From Sedimentitalea arenosa (GTDB taxonomy: Bacteria > Pseudomonadota > Alphaproteobacteria > Rhodobacterales > Rhodobacteraceae): a DNA stretch of 64,000 nt. Positions 36,901 to 44,366 of the stretch are shown here, in pieces (within the stretch, counting starts at the first letter, position 1; the number at the start of each line of letters is the position of its first letter). Both the position numbers and the translations under genes were made by a program. The notes under the pieces are model-generated. The model was not told the origin of the DNA. It was given only the letters and a program-made list of their open reading frames with translations, and did not search any database. The stretch covers positions 1 to 64,000 of the forward strand of contig NZ_JAELVR010000003.1 in the NCBI RefSeq assembly GCF_016428585.1. The letters run 5' to 3'.

Positions 36901-37079
36901 GCGCTTTCCACGTCTTCCGCGGCGGCACCGCGCCATGGGATGGTGATTTCGGCTTCGACGGCGCGGAAATCGGGGAAGGTTTCGCGCAGCAGTCCGGGAG
37001 CCGCAAACAGACCGGCGGCCAGGAATAACAGCAGCAGAAGGTTGCTCGCCGTGGGGTGCCCGGTAAACCAGCGGATCAT
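33993..37079 (-). CDS. RND-family efflux pump, inner-membrane transporter
   Basis: The 1028-residue protein has the RND layout: one helix (about 12-30), a large periplasmic loop, a block of six helices, a second loop and a final block of helices. The helix 4 motif GIVMDDSIVIADS contains the paired aspartates of the proton relay. It resembles the AcrB/MexF-type superfamily rather than heavy-metal CzcA. With its adaptor it would export drugs or other hydrophobic compounds through an outer-membrane channel, which is not encoded here. Its ATG overlaps the adaptor's stop (ATGA). Local control by the TetR gene at 38973 is likely. Confidence 0.92.
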   Translation of the reverse strand: MIRWFTGHPTASNLLLLLFLAAGLFAAPGLLRETFPDFRAVEAEITIPWRGAAAEDVESALCAPLWDGVQGVEGLDTLTCTAQPGRARAVATMADGTDALRFVNALCTEVSAIDTFPDSADPAITRELHRTDPVTSVAVSGDLPLGELDLYADALSDRLSALPGVATVTRSGLGTRTLRVSARAAVLESHGLTPASLAAAIAAQNIDLPAGTLEGDGTDLTLRFTAERDTAGALATIPVLVLGNGATLTLGDVAEIEESFEPPHDRAFLDGAPALLIDVAKALDADALRVLDDVTEVVAKETAVLPDTLRVEVVQDVTSIIRDRLLMLVQNGVIGLVLVVAVMSLFFRPGFAIWAAMGLPVAFAGAFFWMALTGLSLNMMTLVALLMAIGIVMDDSIVIADSIAVHAAKGTTVENIAAGVAAVAPGVISSFLTTLAVFLPLAFLAGELGAVLEVLPVVLLAALAASLVEAFLILPHHLKSGLKETAPTRFRRRFDAAFGALRERGVGRLADTAIRWRWMVAGLAIGALIVTVGALGGGVVKREALPNIDGDVLEARLMLPAGSPLARTTEAVSQVEQALDRVNARLTPEQPEAQPLVIRRITRMGRNLSAGESGAHVATVAVDLLGAETRTSTLDEIITLWRAEIGPLPGVPSLILTEPGIGPQGIAVELRLTHPDLATLETAGRAALAELQSYAGVRNAILDLRPGAPEVRLNLSPGAEALGLTASDVAAQLRAAFLGTQLTEIRRGDLAWDIDVRLSDDDRATRADLTTFEIALPGGDTVPLATVATFTEARGWGSINRRDGLRTLTVAADVDGRVGNADAITARLADGFLPDLATTIPGLDFEIGGQAANSAETVGSILRGFLIGLVGVYIVLSFQFRSYVEPLIVMVTIPLAFLGVIWGHVLMGYNISMPSLVGAASLAGIVVNNAILLVGVIKVRRAEGLSATAAAGEAVRSRFRPIFVSVSTTIMGMAPLLLEGSTQAQTLKPLVIAVVFGLLAATVLVLLVLPAFYAVLDDLRPNRSTHLH

Positions 37080-38374
37080 TCGGCGGTCTCGATGGGCAGC
37101 AGCGCCATGCCGGGAATGGCGGGTGCGATGTCGTCGAGCACCACGCGGTCGCCCTCGGCGAGTCCGCTGGAAATCATCACGCGTCCCTCTTGGGCAAAGG
37201 TGGCTGTGACCGGGCGCAGTTCCAGCCGGTCATCGGGCCCCGCCACGCGCACCGTCCCGGCGTGAAGGGTCGACTCGGGGATCGTGATCACCCGGGTCAG
37301 CGGCGTCCCGACGAAAGCCAACTGCACCTGCATGTTCGGCACCAGTGGCAGCCTGCGCGGCGGGTCGGCGCCAGCGTATGGCGCGTCGATCGTCACCACC
37401 ACGGGCACTGTGCGGGCGCGCGCGTCGAGCGCGGCCTCGAGCCGGCTCACCCGGGCGGGCCAATCCTGCGTGGGGTCGGACAAGGGGCTGAGCGTCACGT
37501 CGATCTGAGTGGCGGGCATGTCCCGCATCATATCGTCGAGGGTGACCGCCCCGGGCAGGTTCGACACAAGGCGGCGAAAGCTGTCGATCGGGATATGCGC
37601 CACCACTTCGGCTGTCGCGATCCCGTCGGCGCGGATCAGCACCTGGCCGGGCGCGACGGTCTGGAAGCGTTCGGCGTTGACCTCGGTCACGCGCAGAGCG
37701 AAGGGCGTGGTCAGGATGGTTCGGTCGAGTGCCCGACGCGCACGGTCCAGCGCGGCTTGCGTCCGGGCGGTCTGGGCCGCGATCCGCGCCTCACGCGAGG
37801 GCACGAGGCCCAGCGTGTTTTCCAGTTCCGCCACGGTGCGACGTGCCAGAATGGTGGCGCGCTCCGCCTCGTCTGCGCGGGCCTGTGCGGCTGTTCCCTG
37901 TTCCGTCAGCCTGCGCGTGCGCGCGAGATCCGCTTCCGCCAGCGCGAGCCGTTCGCGTTCAAGCTCGAGAATGCGGGTGGTGTTGGTCGCCTCGGCGGTC
38001 AGTTGCGCGGCTTCCGCACGGAAGGCCGCAAGATCGGCCTCGGCCTGCGCGAGTGCGAGTTGGTAGTCCGTAGGGTCGACGCGCAGCACCTCGGTCCCTG
38101 CCGGAATCAGGCGGCCCGGGTCCAGATCGGGGTGGTGCCAGACGACTTCCCCCTGCACCTCGGCCACGGCGATCCAGGTGTCCGCTGCGCGCAAATTGCC
38201 CCAGGCCATGGCGATGGGGCGAATGTCCCGCGAATTGACGGTTTCGACCCTCACAGGGAGCGCAGGCGTGCCGTCCTCGATCTGTCGGGGGCCTTCGGAG
38301 GACGAAATCATCCAGACTGCCGCGGCGATGCCGAGCGCTATGGGTGGCAGCGCGAGGAGGGGCGCAAGGCGCAT
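37076..38374 (-). CDS. RND efflux periplasmic adaptor (membrane fusion protein)
   Basis: The 432-residue HlyD/AcrA-like protein has an N-terminal membrane anchor (about 5-22), a first lipoyl half-motif, a coiled-coil hairpin rich in Glu, Ala and Arg (about 95-190), the second lipoyl half, a beta-barrel and a membrane-proximal domain. It bridges the RND pump and an outer-membrane channel. The start at 38374 lies four bases beyond the cytochrome b561 stop, and its stop overlaps the pump's ATG, giving a tight three-gene operon. Confidence 0.92.
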   Translation of the reverse strand: MRLAPLLALPPIALGIAAAVWMISSSEGPRQIEDGTPALPVRVETVNSRDIRPIAMAWGNLRAADTWIAVAEVQGEVVWHHPDLDPGRLIPAGTEVLRVDPTDYQLALAQAEADLAAFRAEAAQLTAEATNTTRILELERERLALAEADLARTRRLTEQGTAAQARADEAERATILARRTVAELENTLGLVPSREARIAAQTARTQAALDRARRALDRTILTTPFALRVTEVNAERFQTVAPGQVLIRADGIATAEVVAHIPIDSFRRLVSNLPGAVTLDDMMRDMPATQIDVTLSPLSDPTQDWPARVSRLEAALDARARTVPVVVTIDAPYAGADPPRRLPLVPNMQVQLAFVGTPLTRVITIPESTLHAGTVRVAGPDDRLELRPVTATFAQEGRVMISSGLAEGDRVVLDDIAPAIPGMALLPIETAE

Positions 38375-38378
38375 GGTG

Positions 38379-38876
38379 TCAGCCCAACGGCCGACGCATC
38401 CGCGCCAGCGTCCCGTCGCGGAGGACCAGTTGGTGATAGAGCGCCCCGAAGACATGCAGGGCGACAAGCGCAAGTAGGGCGATCTTCATAACGTTGTGCC
38501 CCAGTGCCGCCGCTTCGATGCCGCCGAACCAGGCAACCGACCCGCTGATCGGCATCACGATCATCAGAGCGTAGAGACCGATATGCGTGAGCTTGGCCAG
38601 CAGTGTCTGCACCTTGCCGGTTTCGATTGCCGGGGGCGTGTCGCGCTGGGCGCGCAACGCCAAGCGCCAGACGACAAGAATCAGCACGAGGACACCGCCG
38701 GCCACGTGGGCCAGAACAAGCGGATCGAACGCGACGTCGAGTCCTTCGCCGATGCGATCCCATGCGGCGGATATGGCCTCGTGAAGCAGGTATTGCTGCG
38801 CGATTAGAATGAACACGATCCAGTGTAGCGCGATCTGGAGGCGGGAATAGCCGGTCGGGGCGGTGTCGGTGCGCAT
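38379..38876 (-). CDS. cytochrome b561-family membrane protein
   Basis: The 165-residue protein has four transmembrane helices with histidines well placed for two b hemes: ALHWIVF, LAHVAGG, LTHIGLYAL and LHVFGALYHQ. Prokaryotic b561 proteins pass electrons from quinol or act as superoxide oxidase (CybB type). It is the first gene of the b561-adaptor-RND operon, an unusual partnership that suggests the efflux system responds to redox-active compounds (inference). The promoter region faces the TetR gene and contains a 22-base dyad. Confidence 0.88.
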   Translation of the reverse strand: MRTDTAPTGYSRLQIALHWIVFILIAQQYLLHEAISAAWDRIGEGLDVAFDPLVLAHVAGGVLVLILVVWRLALRAQRDTPPAIETGKVQTLLAKLTHIGLYALMIVMPISGSVAWFGGIEAAALGHNVMKIALLALVALHVFGALYHQLVLRDGTLARMRRPLG

Positions 38877-38938
38877 GGCGGAGCCTTTCAGTCGGAATCC
38901 TGCAACTCGGAATAGGGTTTGCGGGTGTCATCAGTATA

Positions 38939-38960
38939 TGTTAGTTAGTTATCACTAACA
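38939..38960. promoter_or_regulatory. TetR-type operator dyad
   Basis: TGTTAGT (38939-38945) and ACTAACA (38954-38960) are perfect inverted copies with an 8-base spacer. The site lies 12 bases before the TetR start and 62 bases from the divergent cytochrome b561 start, where a repressor would control both directions. Confidence 0.65.
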
Positions 38961-38972
38961 AGAGGTGTTTGC

Positions 38973-39569
38973 ATGGCAGGGCGTCTGAAGGCAGAGGATC
39001 GGAAGGTGCAGATCGTGGCCGAAGTGCTGCGATTGGCGGACGAGATCGGCCCGGATCGTCTCAGCACGACGGATGTGGCCCGCGCGGTCGGGTTGAGCCA
39101 ACCGGCGATCTTTCGGCATTTTCCGACCAAGGGCGCGCTCTGGCTCGCCGTGGCAGAGGATATCGCGGCGCGCTTGCGCGAGGACTGGGCCGCGGCCGAG
39201 GCGCGGGCCGCCACGCCGGAAACGCGCCTGAAAGCGGTGATCGAGTCACAACTGACCGCCATCGCGCGGACGCCGGCCTTGCCATCCATCCTGTTCTCGC
39301 GCGAGTTGCAGGTGGACAACGTGGCACTGAGGGACGTGTTTCGCGGGCTTCTTTCCACGTTTCAGGCGCGCCTGGTTGCGGCGCTTCGCGATCAACAGGA
39401 GACGGGGGATCTGCGCCGCGATGTCGATGCGGAGGATGCCGCGCTTCTGTTTTCATCTCTGGTGCAGGGAGTTGCGATCCGATGGACTTTGGGCGCGCGC
39501 GGCTTTTGCCTTGTCAAAGAGGGACTGCGGCTCCTGGATATTCAACTGGACATGCTACGCCCGCGCTAA
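38973..39569 (+). CDS. TetR-family transcriptional regulator
   Basis: The 198-residue protein has an N-terminal TetR DNA-binding domain with helix-turn-helix LSTTDVARAVGLSQPAIFRH (about 30-49) and a helical ligand-binding C-terminal part. AGAGG precedes the ATG. It is divergent from the b561-adaptor-RND operon and separated from it by a perfect dyad, the classic layout of a local efflux repressor whose ligand is a pump substrate. The ligand is unknown. Confidence 0.9.
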   Translation: MAGRLKAEDRKVQIVAEVLRLADEIGPDRLSTTDVARAVGLSQPAIFRHFPTKGALWLAVAEDIAARLREDWAAAEARAATPETRLKAVIESQLTAIARTPALPSILFSRELQVDNVALRDVFRGLLSTFQARLVAALRDQQETGDLRRDVDAEDAALLFSSLVQGVAIRWTLGARGFCLVKEGLRLLDIQLDMLRPR

Positions 39570-40017
39570 AGCAGATCCGAGGCAACGGTAGGATAAGGCG
39601 TTGGGTGGAGCGGATGCCATCGCGATGGGTCTTGGCCCGTCGACGTTCACGCCGGCGGACCGCATCAACCGTTCTGCACCCCATTAAATTGAACATGGAT
39701 CGGTGGGGTTCGGTCGCATGCATCGCCCGGACTGATCGGATGCCCAGAAGCCGATCAACCGACGAGCCGAACAGTCGCAATGACACTGGATGCTGTCTTG
39801 GTGCATGGGACTCAGGCAGTCTCGCAGGCTGACGGCCAAAAAAAGCAGAAGGCCCACGCGAATGCGTGGGCCAGCAATTGTTACGAAGTCGTCTTACTCG
39901 TTACTGCGGCGAGGTTTTCCCCCGCTCGACAGTAAGATGGGAAGCACACGCCATGATTGCAGTCCGCGTTCCGGACAGTCTTTTCCGAATCCATGCCAAA
40001 TCACGAATGTTTCGGCC
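39570..40017. other. gene-free region with one terminator
   Basis: These 448 bases between convergent genes hold no supported gene. Short open frames are present on both strands but show no family features. A strong hairpin near 39851 is listed separately. The mixed composition might reflect a decayed gene or insertion, but I could not identify one. Confidence 0.55.
39838..39872 (-). terminator. terminator downstream of the oxalyl-CoA reductase candidate
   Basis: GGCCCACGC (39851-39859) and GCGTGGGCC (39864-39872) form a perfect 9-base stem with a GAAT loop. On the minus strand it continues TTCTGC and then a T7 run. It lies about 145 bases after the stop of the gene at 40018. Confidence 0.75.
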
Positions 40018-41070
40018 TCAATTGGCGGCGCGGACGTTTTCGGCCAGTTTGGCGTCCACCAACGCAACGGTCGCGTCGATTTCGGGATGCTGCATCCCGA
40101 TTGCCCGGCCGGTGAGCATGATCAGCTTGTCGACCCGCTCGATCGCCGTGGCGCCGGAATAGACCGCGCGTGCGGCGGACGAGGGTTTGAGCAGGTTCTC
40201 GGCCGCCTTGGCATATTTTTCGAAGGGCACCATGTCTTGGGGATCGGCGCCCAGCTTGACCACGAGATCGCGCACGTAGTTGTAGATTTCCTCGGACTTG
40301 GCTGGATCGCCATGTACCGCGTCGCGGATCGCGCGGGGGCCGTCGGGGGTGATGCAGCGATAGTTGCCGGTGGCCAACATGCTCCATTTCGCAAAGGGAA
40401 CGAACAGCGAGTCAAAGACCCGCAGTTTCACCGGAACGTCCTTGCCGTCGATGCGGTAGGCGTCGATGTCGCGTTCCAGCGTGTCGAGAATCGCGTCATG
40501 GGCAGCATCGTGGAACCGCGTGACCTTGAAGTTGGTCGGCAGGCCCACGTGCAGCACGTTCGCGGGTTCCTCGGGCGGGCGAAAGGCCTGGGGATCGGGC
40601 GAGCAGAGCGTCATCAGGGCGGTATCGAACGGCACCCAGATCTCGGAGTTCTGGAACGCAGCCTCGAGCCCGTCGCCGTCGAGCCCGGGGATCCGGCGTA
40701 GGTAAGGCAGGGGGGGCATGTTCATGATCGACATGCAGGGCACGCGGGCCGCGGCGACTCGGCCTAGAAGTTCGCGCAAGGTGGGGTGCGAATATTGCGG
40801 CTCCTGCATGGCGAGGCAGACCATGTCATAGTCCTGCGGCTGGGCGGCCTCGGGGGTTGTCGCGTCGAGCCGACCTGCGAGTTCGCCCGAGAAGAAGCTG
40901 CGATGCTCGTCCTCGTCGCGCAGCTTGATGCGCACTTCGGTGCCCTTGTCATTGATCAGCGCGGCGGTCTGGTCACGGCAGACAAGCGTCACGTCATGGC
41001 CCGCCGCCAGAAGTTTGGTGCCAAGGAGCGAGCCGTAGGACGCGCCGAGGATCAGGATTTTGTAGGCCAT
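40018..41070 (-). CDS. ketopantoate-reductase-family enzyme, candidate oxalyl-CoA reductase (PanE2-like)
   Basis: The 350-residue enzyme has an N-terminal Rossmann fold (MAYKILILGASYGSLLG, dinucleotide loop at 9-14) and an ApbA/PanE-type C-terminal domain with Lys228. It is longer than true PanE (about 300) and lies beside sucCD, oxc and frc rather than pantothenate genes. Methylobacterium extorquens has a PanE-family enzyme (PanE2) that reduces oxalyl-CoA to glyoxylate during growth on oxalate. Given the context, that is the best hypothesis here; it is inference, not a sequence proof. AAGGAA precedes the ATG at 41070. A 186-base gap with a dyad separates it from sucD. Confidence 0.7.
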   Translation of the reverse strand: MAYKILILGASYGSLLGTKLLAAGHDVTLVCRDQTAALINDKGTEVRIKLRDEDEHRSFFSGELAGRLDATTPEAAQPQDYDMVCLAMQEPQYSHPTLRELLGRVAAARVPCMSIMNMPPLPYLRRIPGLDGDGLEAAFQNSEIWVPFDTALMTLCSPDPQAFRPPEEPANVLHVGLPTNFKVTRFHDAAHDAILDTLERDIDAYRIDGKDVPVKLRVFDSLFVPFAKWSMLATGNYRCITPDGPRAIRDAVHGDPAKSEEIYNYVRDLVVKLGADPQDMVPFEKYAKAAENLLKPSSAARAVYSGATAIERVDKLIMLTGRAIGMQHPEIDATVALVDAKLAENVRAAN

Positions 41071-41146
41071 CGAGAAATTCCTTTCGTTTCGGTGCAGCCC
41101 TGCGCCAGGCGTCGGGCCGGAACGGATTTGGGCGGTGGTATCACCC

Positions 41147-41169
41147 TGCAACAGCGTTGTTAAGTTGCA
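41147..41169. promoter_or_regulatory. dyad upstream of the oxalyl-CoA reductase candidate
   Basis: TGCAAC (41147-41152) and GTTGCA (41164-41169) are inverted copies with an 11-base spacer, about 77 bases before the start at 41070 on the minus strand. It may be an operator giving this gene its own control apart from sucCD. Confidence 0.35.
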
Positions 41170-41256
41170 AAATTCGGCTTCTTTGGGAAATAATATGACT
41201 TTCCTGTTGGCGAGGTAAGCACCCGGAACCAGCGCCGCGATCTTGCGCCGTACGGT

Positions 41257-42156
41257 TCAGCCGAGCAGATCGACCAGCGTTTCGCCCAGCTTGGCGGGCG
41301 AGGGCGCGACGCGGATGCCGGCGGCGGTCATCGCTTCGATCTTGTCTTCGGCTCCCCCCTTGCCACCCGAGATCACCGCGCCGGCATGGCCCATGGTGCG
41401 CCCCGGCGGGGCGGTGCGCCCGGCGATGAAGCCGACGACCGGTTTGTTGCACCCGCGCTTGGCCTCGTCGATCAGGAACTGGGCGGCGTCTTCTTCGGCA
41501 GAGCCGCCGATCTCGCCGATCATGATGATGCTGTGGGTGTCGTCATCGGCGAGGAACAGTTCGAGGATGTCGATGAACTCGGTGCCCTTGACCGGATCGC
41601 CGCCGATGCCGACGGCGCTGGACTGGCCCAGACCCGCCATGGTGGTCTGGTAGACCGCTTCGTAGGTCAGCGTTCCCGAGCGCGACAGGACCCCGACCGA
41701 GCCCTTCCGGAAAATGGACCCCGGCATGATGCCGATCTTGCATTCATCGGGGGTCATCAGGCCGGGGCAGTTTGGGCCGACGAGTCGGCTGGGAGAATCC
41801 TTCAGCTTTTCCTTGACCCGCACCATGTCGAGCACCGGCACGCCTTCGGTGATGCAGGTGATCAGTTCTATTCCCGCATCGATGGCTTCTTCGATGGCAG
41901 CGGCGGCGCCCGCAGGCGGGACGTAGATCACGCTGGCCGAGGCGCCGGTGGCCTCCCTGGCCTCGGACACGCTGGCATAGATGGGTAGGGTTTCTCCGTT
42001 GCTGCCGGTCCAGGTGCTGCCGCCCTTCTCGGGATGGGTGCCTGCAACCATCTGCGTGCCGTGATACGCCAGCGCCTGTTCGGTGTGAAAGCTGCCGGTC
42101 TTGCCAGTGAGGCCCTGCACGATGATTTTCGTGGATTTGTCGATCAGAATGGACAT
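41257..42156 (-). CDS. sucD: succinyl-CoA synthetase alpha subunit
   Basis: The 299-residue protein has the CoA-binding Rossmann domain ([19 protein letters not shown]), VGPNCPG and the active-site loop [16 protein letters not shown], in which the phosphorylated histidine of the family lies. With SucC it interconverts succinate, CoA and ATP with succinyl-CoA. A malate-CoA ligase role (MtkB) is conceivable for such paralogs. No mdh, sucA or sucB gene is adjacent, so this pair is outside the usual TCA operon and is placed with oxalate genes. It follows sucC after four bases. Confidence 0.92.
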   Translation of the reverse strand: MSILIDKSTKIIVQGLTGKTGSFHTEQALAYHGTQMVAGTHPEKGGSTWTGSNGETLPIYASVSEAREATGASASVIYVPPAGAAAAIEEAIDAGIELITCITEGVPVLDMVRVKEKLKDSPSRLVGPNCPGLMTPDECKIGIMPGSIFRKGSVGVLSRSGTLTYEAVYQTTMAGLGQSSAVGIGGDPVKGTEFIDILELFLADDDTHSIIMIGEIGGSAEEDAAQFLIDEAKRGCNKPVVGFIAGRTAPPGRTMGHAGAVISGGKGGAEDKIEAMTAAGIRVAPSPAKLGETLVDLLG

Positions 42157-42160
42157 TGGC

Positions 42161-43354
42161 TTACCCCTTCACCGCCTTGACGATCTTTTGTGCGGCGTCG
42201 TCCAGATCGTCGGCGGCGATCACGTCGAGCCCGCTGCCGTTCAGGATCGCCTTGCCTTCATCGACCTTGGTGCCTTCGAGCCGCACCACCAGCGGCACGG
42301 TCAGCCCGACATCGCGCACCGCCTGCACGACGCCTTCGGCAATGACGTCGCAGCGCATGATGCCGCCGAAGATGTTCACGAGAATGCCCTTCACGTTCGG
42401 ATCCGAGGTGATGATCTTGAACGCCTCGGTGACCTTTTCCTTGGTCGCGCCGCCGCCCACGTCGAGAAAGTTGGCGGGCTCGGCGCCGTAGAGCTTGATG
42501 ATGTCCATCGTCGCCATGGCGAGGCCCGCGCCGTTGACCATGCAGCCGATTTCGCCGTCCAGTGCGATATAGGCGAGGTCGTGTTTGGAAGCCTCGATCT
42601 CCTTGGCGTCCTCTTCGGTCTCGTCGCGCAGCTCCATCAGTTCCGGGTGGCGGAAGAGCGCGTTGCCGTCGAAAGAGACCTTGGCATCGAGCACCTGGAT
42701 GTCACCCGCCTTTGTCACGATCAACGGATTGATCTCGAGCAGGCTCATGTCCTTTTCGGTGAAGGCGGTGTAGAGCGCCCGGAACAGTGCCTTGGCCTGA
42801 TCCCGGGTGGCGGCTTCGAGGCCGAGCGCGTCTGAGAGGCAGTCGGTGTCGGCGTCGGTCACGCCCCTGGATGAGGTGATGCCGATGGTGTGGATCTTGT
42901 CCGGCGTTGCCTCGGCCACGGTTTCGATGTCCATGCCGCCTTCGGTCGAGGCGACGAAGGAGGTCTTGCCGGTTTCGCGATCAACCAGCAGCGAGAGATA
43001 GAGCTCGCGGTCGATCTCGGCGCCGGCCTCGAGATAGAGGCGATTGACCTGTTTGCCGGCCGGGCCGGTCTGTTTCGTCACCAGCGTGTTGCCCAGCATT
43101 TCGCGCACGTTGGCCAGAGCCTCGTCGGGCGAAAAGGACACGCGGACGCCGCCCTTGGCGGTTTCGGGTAGTTCCTTGAATTTGCCTTTGCCGCGCCCGC
43201 CGGCGTGAATCTGGCTCTTGACCACCCAGACTGGCCCCGGAAGCTGTGCGATGGCATCCTCGGCCTCATCGAGCGCGGCGATCGGAACGCCGCGCGCGAC
43301 GGGTGCGCCGAAGCCCGCGAGAAGGCGTTTGGCCTGGTATTCGTGGATATTCAT
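42161..43354 (-). CDS. sucC: succinyl-CoA synthetase beta subunit
   Basis: The 397-residue ATP-grasp subunit begins [20 protein letters not shown] and has [46 protein letters not shown] and [10 protein letters not shown]. The sequence is of the ordinary SucC type rather than clearly MtkA. It binds nucleotide and, with SucD, makes or uses succinyl-CoA. AGGAGG precedes the ATG at 43354. The gene starts a leftward arm divergent from the GntR gene, with two TGGTATACCA sites in the 267 bases between. Confidence 0.93.
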   Translation of the reverse strand: MNIHEYQAKRLLAGFGAPVARGVPIAALDEAEDAIAQLPGPVWVVKSQIHAGGRGKGKFKELPETAKGGVRVSFSPDEALANVREMLGNTLVTKQTGPAGKQVNRLYLEAGAEIDRELYLSLLVDRETGKTSFVASTEGGMDIETVAEATPDKIHTIGITSSRGVTDADTDCLSDALGLEAATRDQAKALFRALYTAFTEKDMSLLEINPLIVTKAGDIQVLDAKVSFDGNALFRHPELMELRDETEEDAKEIEASKHDLAYIALDGEIGCMVNGAGLAMATMDIIKLYGAEPANFLDVGGGATKEKVTEAFKIITSDPNVKGILVNIFGGIMRCDVIAEGVVQAVRDVGLTVPLVVRLEGTKVDEGKAILNGSGLDVIAADDLDDAAQKIVKAVKG

Positions 43355-43467
43355 CGGGGCGTGCCTCCTTGGATCTGGCGCGGTCTGCCGCCTGTTGCCG
43401 ACATGTCCGAATCGGAACGAAGTCCGGTGGATTGGGTCGTCACGGGCGGGCAAAGTTTTCTGGCATC

Positions 43468-43477
43468 TGGTATACCA
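43468..43477. promoter_or_regulatory. GntR/FCD operator, copy 1
   Basis: TGGTATACCA is a perfect 10-base palindrome of the type bound by FadR/FCD-subfamily GntR regulators. It lies 114 bases from the sucC start and 145 bases from the gntR start. Confidence 0.75.
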
Positions 43478-43551
43478 AGAAGTGGATTGTCAAGGTTCCA
43501 AGCTGGAAACCAAGGATTTTTCACCCATTGACGCATTGCAAGTCGGGTGTA

Positions 43552-43561
43552 TGGTATACCA
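43552..43561. promoter_or_regulatory. GntR/FCD operator, copy 2
   Basis: This is a second identical TGGTATACCA, 61 bases before the gntR start. Its centre is 84 bases from that of copy 1, eight turns of B-DNA, so bound dimers would face the same side and could form a loop. Confidence 0.75.
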
Positions 43562-43621
43562 GATACAGAGACGGCCACCTCATCGAATCGGTGTTCGGAC
43601 ATCTTGGGAGGGATGTGATTC

Positions 43622-44338
43622 GTGTCGATCGGCGACAGCCTCAATCCGATCTCGGTGAACTTCACGCTGAAGGATCACACGTTCGAGGTGTTGCGGGACG
43701 CGATCCTGGCGATGGACATCTACGAAGCCGACGCGGACCTGCGGCTCGACGAGCGCCAGCTGGCGGAGCGGCTGGGCATCTCGCGAACCCCGATCCGCGA
43801 GGCGCTGGCACGGCTGGCGCAGGATGGGCTGGTCGAGATCCTGCCGCGCAAGGGTGTCTTCGTGCTGCGCAAGAGCCGCGACGAGGTGCTCGAGATGGTC
43901 GTCACCTGGGCGGCGCTGGAGAGCATGGCGGCCCGCTTGGCGACCGAGCGGGCCAGCGACGACGATCTGAAGGCGCTGCGCAAGTTCGCGATGCATCACA
44001 GCAGCGACGCGGTGAGGGCCGAGTTGCAGGAGTATTCGGACGCAAACATCCGGTTTCACCAGACCATTCTCGAACTGTCGGGTTGTGGCCTGCTGAAGCG
44101 CACGGCGGACGGACTGTTCATGCACATGCAAGCGATCCGCCGCCGCGCCATGGGCGAGAGCGACCGGGCACGAAGGTCGGTCGCCGACCACATGGAGATC
44201 ATAGAGGCGCTGGAGGCCCGTGACGGCGACCTGGCGTCACGCCGGGTGCGCGAGCACACGATGCGCCTGCACGACCACATCAGCAAGACCTGGACCCGGA
44301 TGGAAAGCTTGGGCGCGTCGCGCTCGGAGGCTGGATGA
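43622..44338 (+). CDS. GntR-family regulator, FadR/FCD subfamily
   Basis: The 238-residue protein has an N-terminal winged helix (about 30-85, with ERQLAERLGISRTPIREALARL as the recognition region and PRKGVFVL as the wing) and a helical FCD ligand domain with the metal-ligand histidines typical of the group. It starts at a GTG with GGGAGGGA eight bases upstream. It is the first gene of the oxc-frc operon and divergent from sucCD, and two matching operators lie in front of it. It is probably the local regulator responding to oxalate, glyoxylate or a CoA ester. Confidence 0.9.
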   Translation: MSIGDSLNPISVNFTLKDHTFEVLRDAILAMDIYEADADLRLDERQLAERLGISRTPIREALARLAQDGLVEILPRKGVFVLRKSRDEVLEMVVTWAALESMAARLATERASDDDLKALRKFAMHHSSDAVRAELQEYSDANIRFHQTILELSGCGLLKRTADGLFMHMQAIRRRAMGESDRARRSVADHMEIIEALEARDGDLASRRVREHTMRLHDHISKTWTRMESLGASRSEAG

Positions 44339-44366
44339 CGCGGGCCGGTTTCAAGGGAGGAAGAGA

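Noticed and set aside
35232-37028. A 598-codon open frame on the plus strand
   Set aside because: It is antisense to the RND pump, with repetitive Arg/Gly/Gln content and no motif.
39590-39830. Possible insertion-sequence or gene remnant
   Set aside because: Short frames on both strands show no transposase motif, and no terminal inverted or target-site repeats were found by eye.
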